A DNA stretch of 64,000 bases from Buttiauxella izardii. Its GTDB lineage: Bacteria > Pseudomonadota > Gammaproteobacteria > Enterobacterales > Enterobacteriaceae. This document shows, in pieces, positions 55,019 through 63,159 of the stretch. The notes beneath the pieces were generated by a model, which was not told the DNA's origin, did not search any database, and saw only the letters and a program-made list of their open reading frames with translations. The position numbers were made by a program, and so were the translations under genes. The first letter of the stretch is position 1. Each line of letters opens with the position of its first letter. The stretch lies in assembly GCF_003601925.1 (NCBI RefSeq), contig NZ_QZWH01000001.1:144743-208742 (forward strand), in the 5' to 3' direction.

Positions 55019-55609
55019 ATGATGCGATTGATCACTAAGGCTGTTGTTTCACTGTTAGTCTTTTTCCCGGCATTGGCTTTGGCGCATACGGGCCATGATG
55101 GCGGGGCACACCACACGTTAAGTTTTACCGAAGGATTTCTACACCCGCTGACCGGTGCCGATCATCTGATTGTTATGCTGTTGGTGGGCATCTGGAGTGC
55201 CATGAACACCCGGCAGTGGTGGCTCGCGCCGCTGGTATTCGCCTGGCTGTTATTGACCGGCGCACTCGCAGGAATGGCGGGGCTGACTCTGGGCGTAACG
55301 GAATTTATTGTTGCCACTTCGTTGTTGGGGCTTGGCGCGATGGTTGCGCTGCAAATGAAGCTGCCGGGAGCGAGCGGTGCGTTAGTCATCGGCGCTTTTG
55401 CACTTTTCCATGGGCTGGCACACGGAGCAGAACTCTCGCACTCTTTAACCGCACTGTCGGGAATGGTTATCGCCACCGCAGGGCTGCATCTGGCCGGACT
55501 TGGCCTGGGCTGGTTGATGATGCGTTCAGCAATCCGACAAGGCGCTGCGCGTCTGGTGGGCGGTTTTGCCACGTTGATTGGAGTGGGTCTGCTCACTGGG
55601 GTTATTTAA
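55019..55609 (+). CDS. hupE: HupE/UreJ-family membrane protein
   Basis: 196-residue membrane protein, with a signal sequence-like first helix and five to six more helices. The family motif HPLTGADHLIVMLLVGIWS (H-P-x-x-G-x-D-H) binds metal, and a histidine-rich start HTGHDGGAHH follows the first helix. HupE proteins act in nickel uptake or diffusion for hydrogenase or urease. Position as the last gene after hybG suggests nickel supply to HybC. E. coli K-12 hyb lacks it, so this is a distinctive addition. ATG-ATG at 55019 and 55022. Confidence 0.85.
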   Translation: MMRLITKAVVSLLVFFPALALAHTGHDGGAHHTLSFTEGFLHPLTGADHLIVMLLVGIWSAMNTRQWWLAPLVFAWLLLTGALAGMAGLTLGVTEFIVATSLLGLGAMVALQMKLPGASGALVIGAFALFHGLAHGAELSHSLTALSGMVIATAGLHLAGLGLGWLMMRSAIRQGAARLVGGFATLIGVGLLTGVI

Positions 55610-55768
55610 AACGATTTAACCTTTTTCTTTGTATGCTCTTTACGGGCAACTTTACGGCAAAGCGCCTGATTTTCCATCAGGATGTCAATATTTGTTGACA
55701 GAGCGCTTCCCGCCGCGTGGGAACTGTCTTATCATCCAAAGGTTATTGGCTATGAGGATGATATTCCC

Positions 55769-57331
55769 ATGCGTCTTGAAGTCTTTTGTGAAGACCGTCT
55801 CGGTCTGACCCGTGAATTGCTTGATCTGTTAGTGCTGCGCAGCATCGACCTGCGCGGTATCGAAATTGATCCCATTGGGCGAATCTACCTTAATTTCTCG
55901 ACTCTCGACTTCGATACATTCAGCAGCCTGATGGCTGAAATTCGTCGTATTCCGGGAGTTACGGATGTGCGTACCGTGCCGTGGATGCCGTCCGAGCGCG
56001 AACATCGCGCCTTAAGTGCGTTGCTTGAAGCGCTGCCAGAGCCGGTTCTTTCTCTGGATATGAAAAGCAAAGTTGAGCTGGCGAACCCGGCGAGCTGTGC
56101 GCTGTTCGGCCAGAACGCAGACAAGATGCGTAACCACAACGCCGCAAGTCTGGTGAACGGTTTCAACTTTATGCGTTGGCTGGAAAGTGAGCCGACGGAA
56201 TCTCATACCGAACACGTGGTGATTAACGGGCAGAATTTCCTGATGGAAATCACGCCGGTTCACCTTGATAGCGAAAACGAAAACTCAACGTTGGTTGGGG
56301 CGGTAGTCATGCTGCGTTCCACCGTGCGTATGGGCCGCCAGCTCCAGAACCTCTCGAACACCGATGTTGGCGCCTTTAGCCAGATTGTCGCGGTCAGCCC
56401 GAAAATGCGTCATGTGGTTGATCAGGCACATAAACTGGCACTGCTGAATGCGCCGCTGTTGATTGTTGGCGATACTGGCACCGGCAAAGATTTGCTGGCC
56501 CACGCTTGCCACCTCGGCAGCCCGCGCGCGCAGAAACCTTATCTGGCGCTGAACTGCGGTTCGATGCCGGACGATGTAGTAGAAAGTGAATTGTTTGGTC
56601 ATGCGCCAGGCGCTTACGCCAATGCCGTCGAAGGCAAAAAAGGCTTCTTCGAGCAGGCAAACGGCGGCTCGGTGCTGCTGGATGAAATCGGTGAGATGTC
56701 GCCGCGTATGCAAACTAAACTGCTGCGTTTCCTTAATGACGGCACATTCCGCCGTGTGGGCGAGGAGCACGAAGTTCACGTTGATGTGCGCGTGATTTGC
56801 GCCACGCAGAAGAACCTGATTGAGATGGTGCAGAAAGGCGAGTTCCGTGAAGATCTCTATTATCGCCTGAATGTGCTGACGCTGAATCTGCCGCCGCTGC
56901 GCGACCGCCCGCAAGATATCATGCCGCTGACGGAACTGTTTGTGGCGCGTTTTGCCGATGAGCAAGGCGTACCCCGTCCAAAACTAGCCAATGATTTAAG
57001 CAATGTGCTGACGCGTTATGGTTGGCCGGGTAACGTGCGCCAGTTGAAAAATGCGATATATCGCGCATTAACGCAACTCGAAGGCTTCGAGCTACGCCCA
57101 CAAGATATTCTGCTGCCGGACTTTGATACCGCGAGTTTAGTGGTTGGCGAAGAGGCGATGGAAGGGTCGCTGGATGACATCACCAGCCGCTTTGAGCGCT
57201 CGGTGCTGACGCAGCTTTATCGCACTTATCCAAGTACGCGTAAACTGGCTAAACGGTTGGGGGTTTCGCATACCGCGATTGCGAACAAACTACGTGAATA
57301 TGGCCTGAGCCAGCGTAAAACCGAAGAGTAA
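55769..57331 (+). CDS. tyrR: Transcriptional regulator TyrR
   Basis: Regulator of aromatic amino-acid synthesis and transport. ATG 55769 gives 520 residues (513 in E. coli); the frame is open 29 codons upstream without support. N-terminal ACT domain (1-75), PAS-like domain (about 80-190), AAA+ domain with Walker A GDTGTGKD, and a C-terminal Fis-type helix-turn-helix RKLAKRLGVSHTAIANKLREYG. Residues 281-287 (GAYANAV) are an insertion relative to E. coli TyrR, at the position of the sigma-54 GAFTGA loop. GAGGAT lies nine bases before the ATG. Confidence 0.95.
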   Translation: MRLEVFCEDRLGLTRELLDLLVLRSIDLRGIEIDPIGRIYLNFSTLDFDTFSSLMAEIRRIPGVTDVRTVPWMPSEREHRALSALLEALPEPVLSLDMKSKVELANPASCALFGQNADKMRNHNAASLVNGFNFMRWLESEPTESHTEHVVINGQNFLMEITPVHLDSENENSTLVGAVVMLRSTVRMGRQLQNLSNTDVGAFSQIVAVSPKMRHVVDQAHKLALLNAPLLIVGDTGTGKDLLAHACHLGSPRAQKPYLALNCGSMPDDVVESELFGHAPGAYANAVEGKKGFFEQANGGSVLLDEIGEMSPRMQTKLLRFLNDGTFRRVGEEHEVHVDVRVICATQKNLIEMVQKGEFREDLYYRLNVLTLNLPPLRDRPQDIMPLTELFVARFADEQGVPRPKLANDLSNVLTRYGWPGNVRQLKNAIYRALTQLEGFELRPQDILLPDFDTASLVVGEEAMEGSLDDITSRFERSVLTQLYRTYPSTRKLAKRLGVSHTAIANKLREYGLSQRKTEE

Positions 57332-57335
57332 AACA

Positions 57336-57361
57336 AAAAATGCCCCCGATTTCGGGGGCAT
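57336..57361. terminator. Bidirectional terminator between tyrR and tpx
   Basis: GCCCCCG / CGGGGGC stem (extendable to nine pairs) with an ATTT loop. Six A on the left give a T-run for tpx on the minus strand. Confidence 0.85.
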
Positions 57362-57384
57362 TCACGCTGATGATAAATCTCTGC

Positions 57385-57413
57385 GTAGGTCGGATAAACG
57401 CAACGTCATCCGA
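57385..57413. repeat. REP-like element between tyrR and tpx
   Basis: GTAGGTCGGATAAACGCAAC... with the palindromic ends GTCGGAT / ATCCGAC. Same family as the pair at 34291-34372. Confidence 0.75.
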
Positions 57414-57427
57414 CAAAATTGTCACAC

Positions 57428-57934
57428 TTAAGCCTTCAGAGCTTCCAGTGCTGCGGCATAATCTGGCTCATTAGTGATTTCATTCACTAACTCGCTGAAT
57501 ACCACTTCATCTTGCTCATTCAGAACCACAACAGCGCGAGCCGTCAGGCCTTTCAGTGCGCCTTCAGAAATGCCAACGCCATAAGCTTGCTGGAATTCTG
57601 GGTTACGCAGAGTAGACAGAGTCACAACATTGCTCAGGCCTTCTGCGCCGCAGAAGCGAGACTGGGCAAATGGCAGGTCAGCGGAAACACACAGTACAAC
57701 GGTGTTATCCATTTCAGTTGCCAGTTGGTTGAATTTGCGCACGGATGCCGCACAAACGCCGGTGTCGATGCTTGGGAAAATGTTCAGTACTTTACGTTTT
57801 CCGGCGAACTGGCTCAGTGCAACATCAGACAGATCTTTTGCAACTAAAGAGAAAGCTTCTGCTTTGTTACCAGCTTGTGGGATCTGACCTGCAACCGCTA
57901 CAGGGTTGCCCTGGAAATGAACGATTTGTGACAT
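57428..57934 (-). CDS. tpx: Thiol peroxidase
   Basis: Atypical two-cysteine peroxiredoxin that reduces lipid hydroperoxides using thioredoxin. 168 residues, the family length. Peroxidatic Cys61 in [15 protein letters not shown] and resolving Cys95 in [10 protein letters not shown] are present. ATG 57934 with AGGAAAA upstream. Convergent with tyrR and divergent from ycjG, as in E. coli. Confidence 0.97.
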   Translation of the reverse strand: MSQIVHFQGNPVAVAGQIPQAGNKAEAFSLVAKDLSDVALSQFAGKRKVLNIFPSIDTGVCAASVRKFNQLATEMDNTVVLCVSADLPFAQSRFCGAEGLSNVVTLSTLRNPEFQQAYGVGISEGALKGLTARAVVVLNEQDEVVFSELVNEITNEPDYAAALEALKA

Positions 57935-58084
57935 GTTTGATTTTCCTTTTTACATATAATTAACGCCGCCAACAGTGTATGTCAGTATTCATCGTCTGAA
58001 TATAAAAAACTGATAGTGCAAGTAAAAGTGTTCGCTGGCTATACTCTGCGAAGGATACAAACAACGACGACAGGCAAAACAATA

Positions 58085-59050
58085 ATGAGATCAGTCAAGG
58101 TTTACCAGGAAGCGTGGCCCCTCCATACACCGTTTGTCATTTCTCGCGGAACGCGCAGCGAAGCGGTAGTTGTGGTGGTTGAGCTGGAAGAAGATGGAAT
58201 TAAAGCGGTGGGCGAATGCACGCCGTATCCGCGTTACGGCGAAAGCGTGGAATCCGTGCTGGCGCAAATCACTACCGTGATTGCGCAACTGGAAACAGGG
58301 ATGACGCGCACGCAATTGCAGGATGCACTGCCTGCGGGGGCGGCGCGTAATGCCGTTGATAGCGCATTATGGGATTTAGAAGCCCGTCGCCATAAGCGCA
58401 CGTTGTCGCATATCGCGGGCGTTCAACTCCCGGAAATGGTGACTACCGCACAAACGGTCAGCATCGCCGAGCCGGAACAAATGGCGGCGGCGGCCAAACT
58501 GCTGTGGGATAAAGGCGCGCGTCTGTTAAAGGTCAAAATTGACGACCGACTGATTACCGAGCGCATGGTGGCGATTCGTGCAGCCGTGCCGGAAGCGGTC
58601 ATTATCGTGGATGCCAACGAAGCCTGGAAAAGTGACGGGCTGGCGGCGCGTTGTCAGTTACTCGCCGATCTCAATGTCGCCATGCTTGAACAGCCGTTGC
58701 CTGCGGGGCAGGACAGCGCGTTATCGAATTTCATCCACCCGTTGCCGATTTGCGCCGATGAAAGCTGCCATACCCGTGAAAGCCTGGCCGAGCTGAAAGG
58801 GCGCTACGAAATGGTAAATGTGAAGCTGGATAAAACCGGCGGGTTAACCGAAGCGCTGGCCTTAACGCAAGCCGCTCGCGAAGCCGGTTTTGATGTGATG
58901 TTAGGTTGTATGTTGTGTACTTCCAGAGCTATCGCCGCCGCATTACCGCTGGCGGCGAAAGTCCGCTTTGCCGATCTTGATGGCCCGACCTGGCTCGCGG
59001 TAGATGTCGAGCCAGGCTTGCACTTTGAAACCGGCAAACTCTATCCGTAA
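58085..59050 (+). CDS. ycjG: L-Ala-D/L-Glu epimerase
   Basis: Enolase-superfamily epimerase that converts L-Ala-D-Glu to L-Ala-L-Glu in murein peptide recycling. ATG 58085 gives 321 residues, the E. coli length. The catalytic lysine pair appears as LLKVKID, metal ligands in IIVDANEAW, MLEQPL and CADESCH, and the second catalytic lysine in VNVKLDKTGG. It is convergent with mpaA, which acts just before it in the pathway. Confidence 0.95.
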   Translation: MRSVKVYQEAWPLHTPFVISRGTRSEAVVVVVELEEDGIKAVGECTPYPRYGESVESVLAQITTVIAQLETGMTRTQLQDALPAGAARNAVDSALWDLEARRHKRTLSHIAGVQLPEMVTTAQTVSIAEPEQMAAAAKLLWDKGARLLKVKIDDRLITERMVAIRAAVPEAVIIVDANEAWKSDGLAARCQLLADLNVAMLEQPLPAGQDSALSNFIHPLPICADESCHTRESLAELKGRYEMVNVKLDKTGGLTEALALTQAAREAGFDVMLGCMLCTSRAIAAALPLAAKVRFADLDGPTWLAVDVEPGLHFETGKLYP

Positions 59051-59057
59051 CTTCTGG

Positions 59058-59765
59058 CTATTTATGCCAGTGTAATAAACCCATCATGGCATCCAGATAC
59101 CGCTCACTCGCTTCGTCAGCCGAGATGGGCGGGAATTCTGCGGTGATACACGGCAAGTCCAAATCTGCGCACCAGCTTCCAAAAGAGCCCGGCGTTTCGT
59201 AACCCACGCTGGTCACCAGTGGCAATTCAAATTTCTCAGCAAGCCATGCGCCAAGCGGCGAGTTATCAGGATCTTCGATACAGCCTAATGGATCGTGGAA
59301 CGAGACAATCCATGCGGGTTGCAAGGTGTGGATCAACTGGCAAAGCGCGGCGGTTTCTGGTTCAGAACCTGGCTTTTTGCCGGTTGAAAGCACTACGTCA
59401 CGCTCGTCGGCGCTGCTGTTCCAGCGATACACCGTCTCGCCTGACTTCCAATTAGCCGCCGGGAAGTTACGATTTAAATCCACACCGTTGGCATTAGCAC
59501 GTAAACCGAGCTGGCAGCCGTCGGGATTCACCGCCAGCACCACATGATGACGGCGGTGTTCTGGCTCCAGCGTGCGCAAAGCGCAAGAAAGCGTGACCAT
59601 CGCCGCGTTTTCATCGCCATGCGTCCCCGCAATAATTAAGCCGCTGCGTTGTTCACTCGGCGCTGCCGGGAACCAAATAAGCGGTGCGCCGAAAACCGAT
59701 TTTCCGTAACGCTCGCTGCCCGGAGGCAAATGGCCGCGTTGTGAACGAGGGCGGTGGGCTGTCAT
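59058..59765 (-). CDS. mpaA: Murein tripeptide amidase A
   Basis: M14-type zinc carboxypeptidase that removes meso-diaminopimelate from the murein tripeptide, giving L-Ala-D-Glu for YcjG. 235 residues. Zinc ligands: His and Glu in AGTHGDENA and the His in VSFHDPLG; the catalytic Glu is in ITAEFPPIS. Substrate residues NRNFPAANW are present. Only seven bases separate its stop from that of ycjG. Divergent from mppA across 276 bases, where the promoters of both lie. Confidence 0.93.
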   Translation of the reverse strand: MTAHRPRSQRGHLPPGSERYGKSVFGAPLIWFPAAPSEQRSGLIIAGTHGDENAAMVTLSCALRTLEPEHRRHHVVLAVNPDGCQLGLRANANGVDLNRNFPAANWKSGETVYRWNSSADERDVVLSTGKKPGSEPETAALCQLIHTLQPAWIVSFHDPLGCIEDPDNSPLGAWLAEKFELPLVTSVGYETPGSFGSWCADLDLPCITAEFPPISADEASERYLDAMMGLLHWHK

Positions 59766-60041
59766 AGTGTTCCTTAGATCTCTTAGATTGTTCTTGCGGA
59801 TAGTAATAGCAGTGATTTAAAAAAAACTCATCTGAAACAATCTCCTGTCTGACCAGTTCAGAAAATATCAGGACATTAAAATAGCCTCTCACTGATTTCC
59901 GAAAAAAACACAATTCTGGGCGATTTTCGTCACGTTATTTATTTTTGTTATTGGCAAAACAGTTGATTGCGTTACATTGTTTGTCTGTCACTGGCGTGAG
60001 CGTCGTGCTGTCCCACACAAAATTATTCATAAGGGTAAAAC

Positions 60042-61664
60042 ATGAAAAAGCGTTTTTTGACTACTTGTTGCGCGTTAGCCATCGCCAGCCTCTTTTCTAA
60101 CGCATGGGCGGCCGACGTCCCTGCTGGCACCAAACTTGCGGCTGACCAAAGTCTGGTTCGCCATATCAAAGATGAACCTGCTTCGCTTGATCCGGCAAAA
60201 GCGGTGGGATTACCGGAAATTCAGGTGATCCGCGATTTGTTTGAAGGCCTGGTCAACCAAAACGAGAAAGGGCAGCTAGAACCGGGTGTTGCGACCAAAT
60301 GGCAAAGCAATGACAACCGCACCTGGACGTTTACTCTGCGTGATGATGCGCGCTGGTCTGACGGCACGCCGGTTACTGCACAAGATTTTGTCTACAGCTG
60401 GCAACGTCTGGTTGACCCGAAAAACACCTCGCCATTTGCCTGGTTTGCGGCACTGGCGGGCATCAACAATGCACAGGCGATTATCGACGGCAAAATGCCT
60501 GCGGATAAACTGGGCGTGACGGCGGTGGATGCCAAAACCCTGCGTGTGAGTCTCGACAAACCCGTTCCGTATTTCCCAAATCTGACGGCCAACTTCTCGT
60601 TCTATCCGGTGCCAAAAGCGGTGGTTGAGAAATTTGGTAATGACTGGACTAAGCCAGGAAACCTGGTCGGTAACGGCGCGTATACGCTGAAAGACCGCAT
60701 CGTGAATGAAAAACTGGTGGCGGTGCAGAATAAAAACTACTGGGATAATGGCAAGACGGTCATCACTCAGGTGACGTTTATTCCGATCAACCAGGAATCT
60801 TCCGCAACCAAGCGTTATCTGGCGGGAGACATTGATATCACCGAGTCATTCCCGAAAAATCTCTATCAAAAACTGCTGAAAGATATTCCAGGCCAGGTTT
60901 ATACCCCGCCGCAGTTGGGCACGTATTATTACGCCTTTAACACCCAGAAAGGGCCGACGGCTGACCAGCGTGTGCGCCTGGCTCTGAGCATGACGATCGA
61001 CCGTCATATTATGGCGGATAAAGTGTTGGGTACCGGCGAGAAACCGGCGTGGCGCTTTACTCCAGACGTCACGGCTGGCTTTAAACCCGAGCCTTCACCG
61101 TTTGAGGAAATGAGCCAGGAAGAAGCCAACGCGCAGGCAAAAACCCTGCTGCAAGCGGCAGGCTATGGCCCGAACAAACCACTCAAATTAACGCTGTTGT
61201 ATAACACTTCCGAAAACCACCAGAAGATTGCCATCGCGGTGGCGTCCATGTGGAAGAAAAATCTCGGCGTGGATGTGAAGCTGCAAAACCAGGAGTGGAA
61301 AACCTACATCGACAGCCGTAACACCGGTAATTTTGATGTGATTCGTGCTTCGTGGGTGGGGGATTACAACGAACCGTCTACTTTCTTGTCGTTGTTAACG
61401 TCATCGCACAGCGGCAATATTTCGCGCTTCAACTCGCCGGAATACGACAAAATTCTGGAGCAGGCAAGCCAGGAAACCACGGACGCGGCGCGTAATAAAG
61501 ACTACAACATGGCTGAGAAAATCATCCAGGAGAAAGCGCCAATCGCCCCGATTTATCAGTACACCAATGGCCGCTTAATCAAACCATGGCTGAAAGGTTA
61601 TCCGATTAATAACCCGGAAGATGTCGCTTATAGCCGTACGATGTACATTGTGGCGCACAAATAA
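60042..61664 (+). CDS. mppA: Murein tripeptide-binding protein MppA
   Basis: Periplasmic binding protein of the OppA type which delivers L-Ala-D-Glu-meso-Dap to the Opp permease. 540 residues (537 in E. coli). Signal peptide ends at Ala23 (SNAWA-ADV). Family parts DEPASLDPAKAVGLPEIQVIRDLFEGL and RTWTFTLRDDARWSDGTPV are clear. Together with mpaA and ycjG it forms a local murein peptide recycling set. The 276-bp upstream gap contains an AT-rich promoter region. Confidence 0.94.
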   Translation: MKKRFLTTCCALAIASLFSNAWAADVPAGTKLAADQSLVRHIKDEPASLDPAKAVGLPEIQVIRDLFEGLVNQNEKGQLEPGVATKWQSNDNRTWTFTLRDDARWSDGTPVTAQDFVYSWQRLVDPKNTSPFAWFAALAGINNAQAIIDGKMPADKLGVTAVDAKTLRVSLDKPVPYFPNLTANFSFYPVPKAVVEKFGNDWTKPGNLVGNGAYTLKDRIVNEKLVAVQNKNYWDNGKTVITQVTFIPINQESSATKRYLAGDIDITESFPKNLYQKLLKDIPGQVYTPPQLGTYYYAFNTQKGPTADQRVRLALSMTIDRHIMADKVLGTGEKPAWRFTPDVTAGFKPEPSPFEEMSQEEANAQAKTLLQAAGYGPNKPLKLTLLYNTSENHQKIAIAVASMWKKNLGVDVKLQNQEWKTYIDSRNTGNFDVIRASWVGDYNEPSTFLSLLTSSHSGNISRFNSPEYDKILEQASQETTDAARNKDYNMAEKIIQEKAPIAPIYQYTNGRLIKPWLKGYPINNPEDVAYSRTMYIVAHK

Positions 61665-61675
61665 ATGAAGGTCTT

Positions 61676-61702
61676 GTAGGTCGGATAGCAGCGTCATTCG
61701 AC
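61676..61702. repeat. REP-like element after mppA
   Basis: GTAGGTCGGATAGCAGCGTC... ending ATTCGAC, a slightly degenerate copy of the REP unit, followed by the mppA terminator. Confidence 0.65.
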
Positions 61703-61713
61703 AAAACCTTTTT

Positions 61714-61742
61714 AAAGGCCCCTGACGGGGCCTTTACTGTTT
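61714..61742 (+). terminator. Terminator of mppA
   Basis: Perfect 9-bp stem AAAGGCCCC / GGGGCCTTT with loop TGAC and tail ACTGTTTTT; also able to end the convergent yoaK transcript, whose strand shows a T-run after the stem. Confidence 0.85.
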
Positions 61743-61841
61743 TTACGAAGCGGAAGTTGCGTAGCCACCGACAATAAACCAGGTAATAAACACAATTGCG
61801 GCAATGATGATTGCTATCGGAAATAGAACGCCAATTTTCAT
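61743..61841 (-). CDS. yoaK: YoaK-family small membrane protein
   Basis: 32-residue single-helix membrane protein: MKIGVLFPIAIIIAAIVF followed by TWFIVGGY. It closely matches the pattern of E. coli YoaK (also 32 residues, with start MRIGIIFPVVI). ATG 61841 is seven bases after the diguanylate cyclase stop, with GAG as weak ribosome-binding site, so the two are probably cotranscribed. Function unknown. A protein this small would be missed by many gene callers. Confidence 0.75.
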   Translation of the reverse strand: MKIGVLFPIAIIIAAIVFITWFIVGGYATSAS

Positions 61842-61848
61842 TATTTTC

Positions 61849-62994
61849 TCATTCTTCAGTGTGGGAAAGTTGCCACTGGTTACGCCCCTGTGCCTTGGCC
61901 CGATACAGCGCCTCATCAGCCTGCGCAATTAGCCGCGTAGCAGAAATATCGGGCGTCCAGCTCGCGATACCCAGGCACATTGTGACGTAAGGTGAGACTG
62001 GCGATTCGGCATGAGGAATTTCCAGCGCCTTTAAGTTCTGTTGAATGCGCTTTGCGACTTCAATCGCTTGCTGCGCGGTGGTATCCGGCAGCAGCATAAT
62101 AAATTCTTCGCCACCAAAACGCGCCGCCACATCTTGTGTCGAACGCGTTGCCTCTTCAAGGCATTTGGCGACTTTTATCAGGCATTCATCACCGGCCTGA
62201 TGGCCGTAATGGTCGTTATATTTTTTGAAGTGATCCACATCCAGCATAATCAATGACAGCGGCGTGCTGCATTGTTCCTGACGTTGCAGCGCTTTATCCA
62301 GCAGCAGATGGAATACACGGCGATTGGCAATGCCGGTTAACGGATCGTGGTTTGCTAACGTTTGTAACTGATGGATTAAATCTCTGTTTTCATGCTCACT
62401 GCGAACGGCCAGAATAAACCAACCGCATAAAATACGTCGCCCAGACTCAAACAAACCCGCCAGAAGAATGTACAACACCGCGTTCAGCACGGTCAGGTCA
62501 GAAGGATAAACAAAATTACAGACCAGAATGACCACCCAAATGGGCAAGGTAAAACTGAGCAGCACACGGGTATCAAAATAGAGAGAAATCAACGCCGTGA
62601 AAATGAGTAAGGCTGCGAAGGGGAAAACAATCCGTGAATCGCCGCTAACCAGGAAGATATAAAAACACACTACCCATAGAGCGCTGATGCAAAGTAACGC
62701 CACATGTAAGCATTTGCTCAGCCACTCGGCGTGTTGATCGGGGGCCATGCGCAAAAGAAAAATCACCGAAGAGGTGATGGCCAGTATCAGCCCCATTAGC
62801 ACTTCGAGAACAGGATATGACTGCGTAATGCTGGCAATTTGTTGTATCGGTGAAAAGTAATGTCGGCCTAAAATGAATAAGCAAAACACCAGGTTAATCC
62901 ACAAAAACCAGACACCACTAGTCGTGATAGCGCGCTGACGCATCACCTTAAGGCGAAAATCTAAGTTGGTATAATTTCTGCGTCTATCAAGCAA
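61849..62994 (-). CDS. Membrane-bound diguanylate cyclase (GGDEF)
   Basis: 381 residues: an N-terminal membrane sensor with about six to seven helices (residues 25-200) and a GGDEF domain (about 212-375). The active-site motif is GGEEF at 294-298 in ARFGGEEFIMLLP, an active variant; DPLTGIANRR opens the domain. No I-site RxxD is obvious just before the motif. It probably makes cyclic-di-GMP in response to an unknown membrane signal. The start is TTG at 62994, seven bases after GGAG; an out-of-frame ATG lies just before it. I do not recognise a specific E. coli orthologue at this locus. Confidence 0.85.
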   Translation of the reverse strand: MLDRRRNYTNLDFRLKVMRQRAITTSGVWFLWINLVFCLFILGRHYFSPIQQIASITQSYPVLEVLMGLILAITSSVIFLLRMAPDQHAEWLSKCLHVALLCISALWVVCFYIFLVSGDSRIVFPFAALLIFTALISLYFDTRVLLSFTLPIWVVILVCNFVYPSDLTVLNAVLYILLAGLFESGRRILCGWFILAVRSEHENRDLIHQLQTLANHDPLTGIANRRVFHLLLDKALQRQEQCSTPLSLIMLDVDHFKKYNDHYGHQAGDECLIKVAKCLEEATRSTQDVAARFGGEEFIMLLPDTTAQQAIEVAKRIQQNLKALEIPHAESPVSPYVTMCLGIASWTPDISATRLIAQADEALYRAKAQGRNQWQLSHTEE

Positions 62995-63159
62995 ACATTT
63001 TCTCCGTATGCCGTTGTGGCAAAGCTATATCTGAAACCAACAGAAATGTAACATTTTTTATTCAGTAAATTCAGCTAGTTTGCCTATTTTTCCGAGTTAC
63101 ATAACAAAAGAAGACGGCTAGACTGACAACAGAAATGTGGCAATACATGGAGAAATGCA

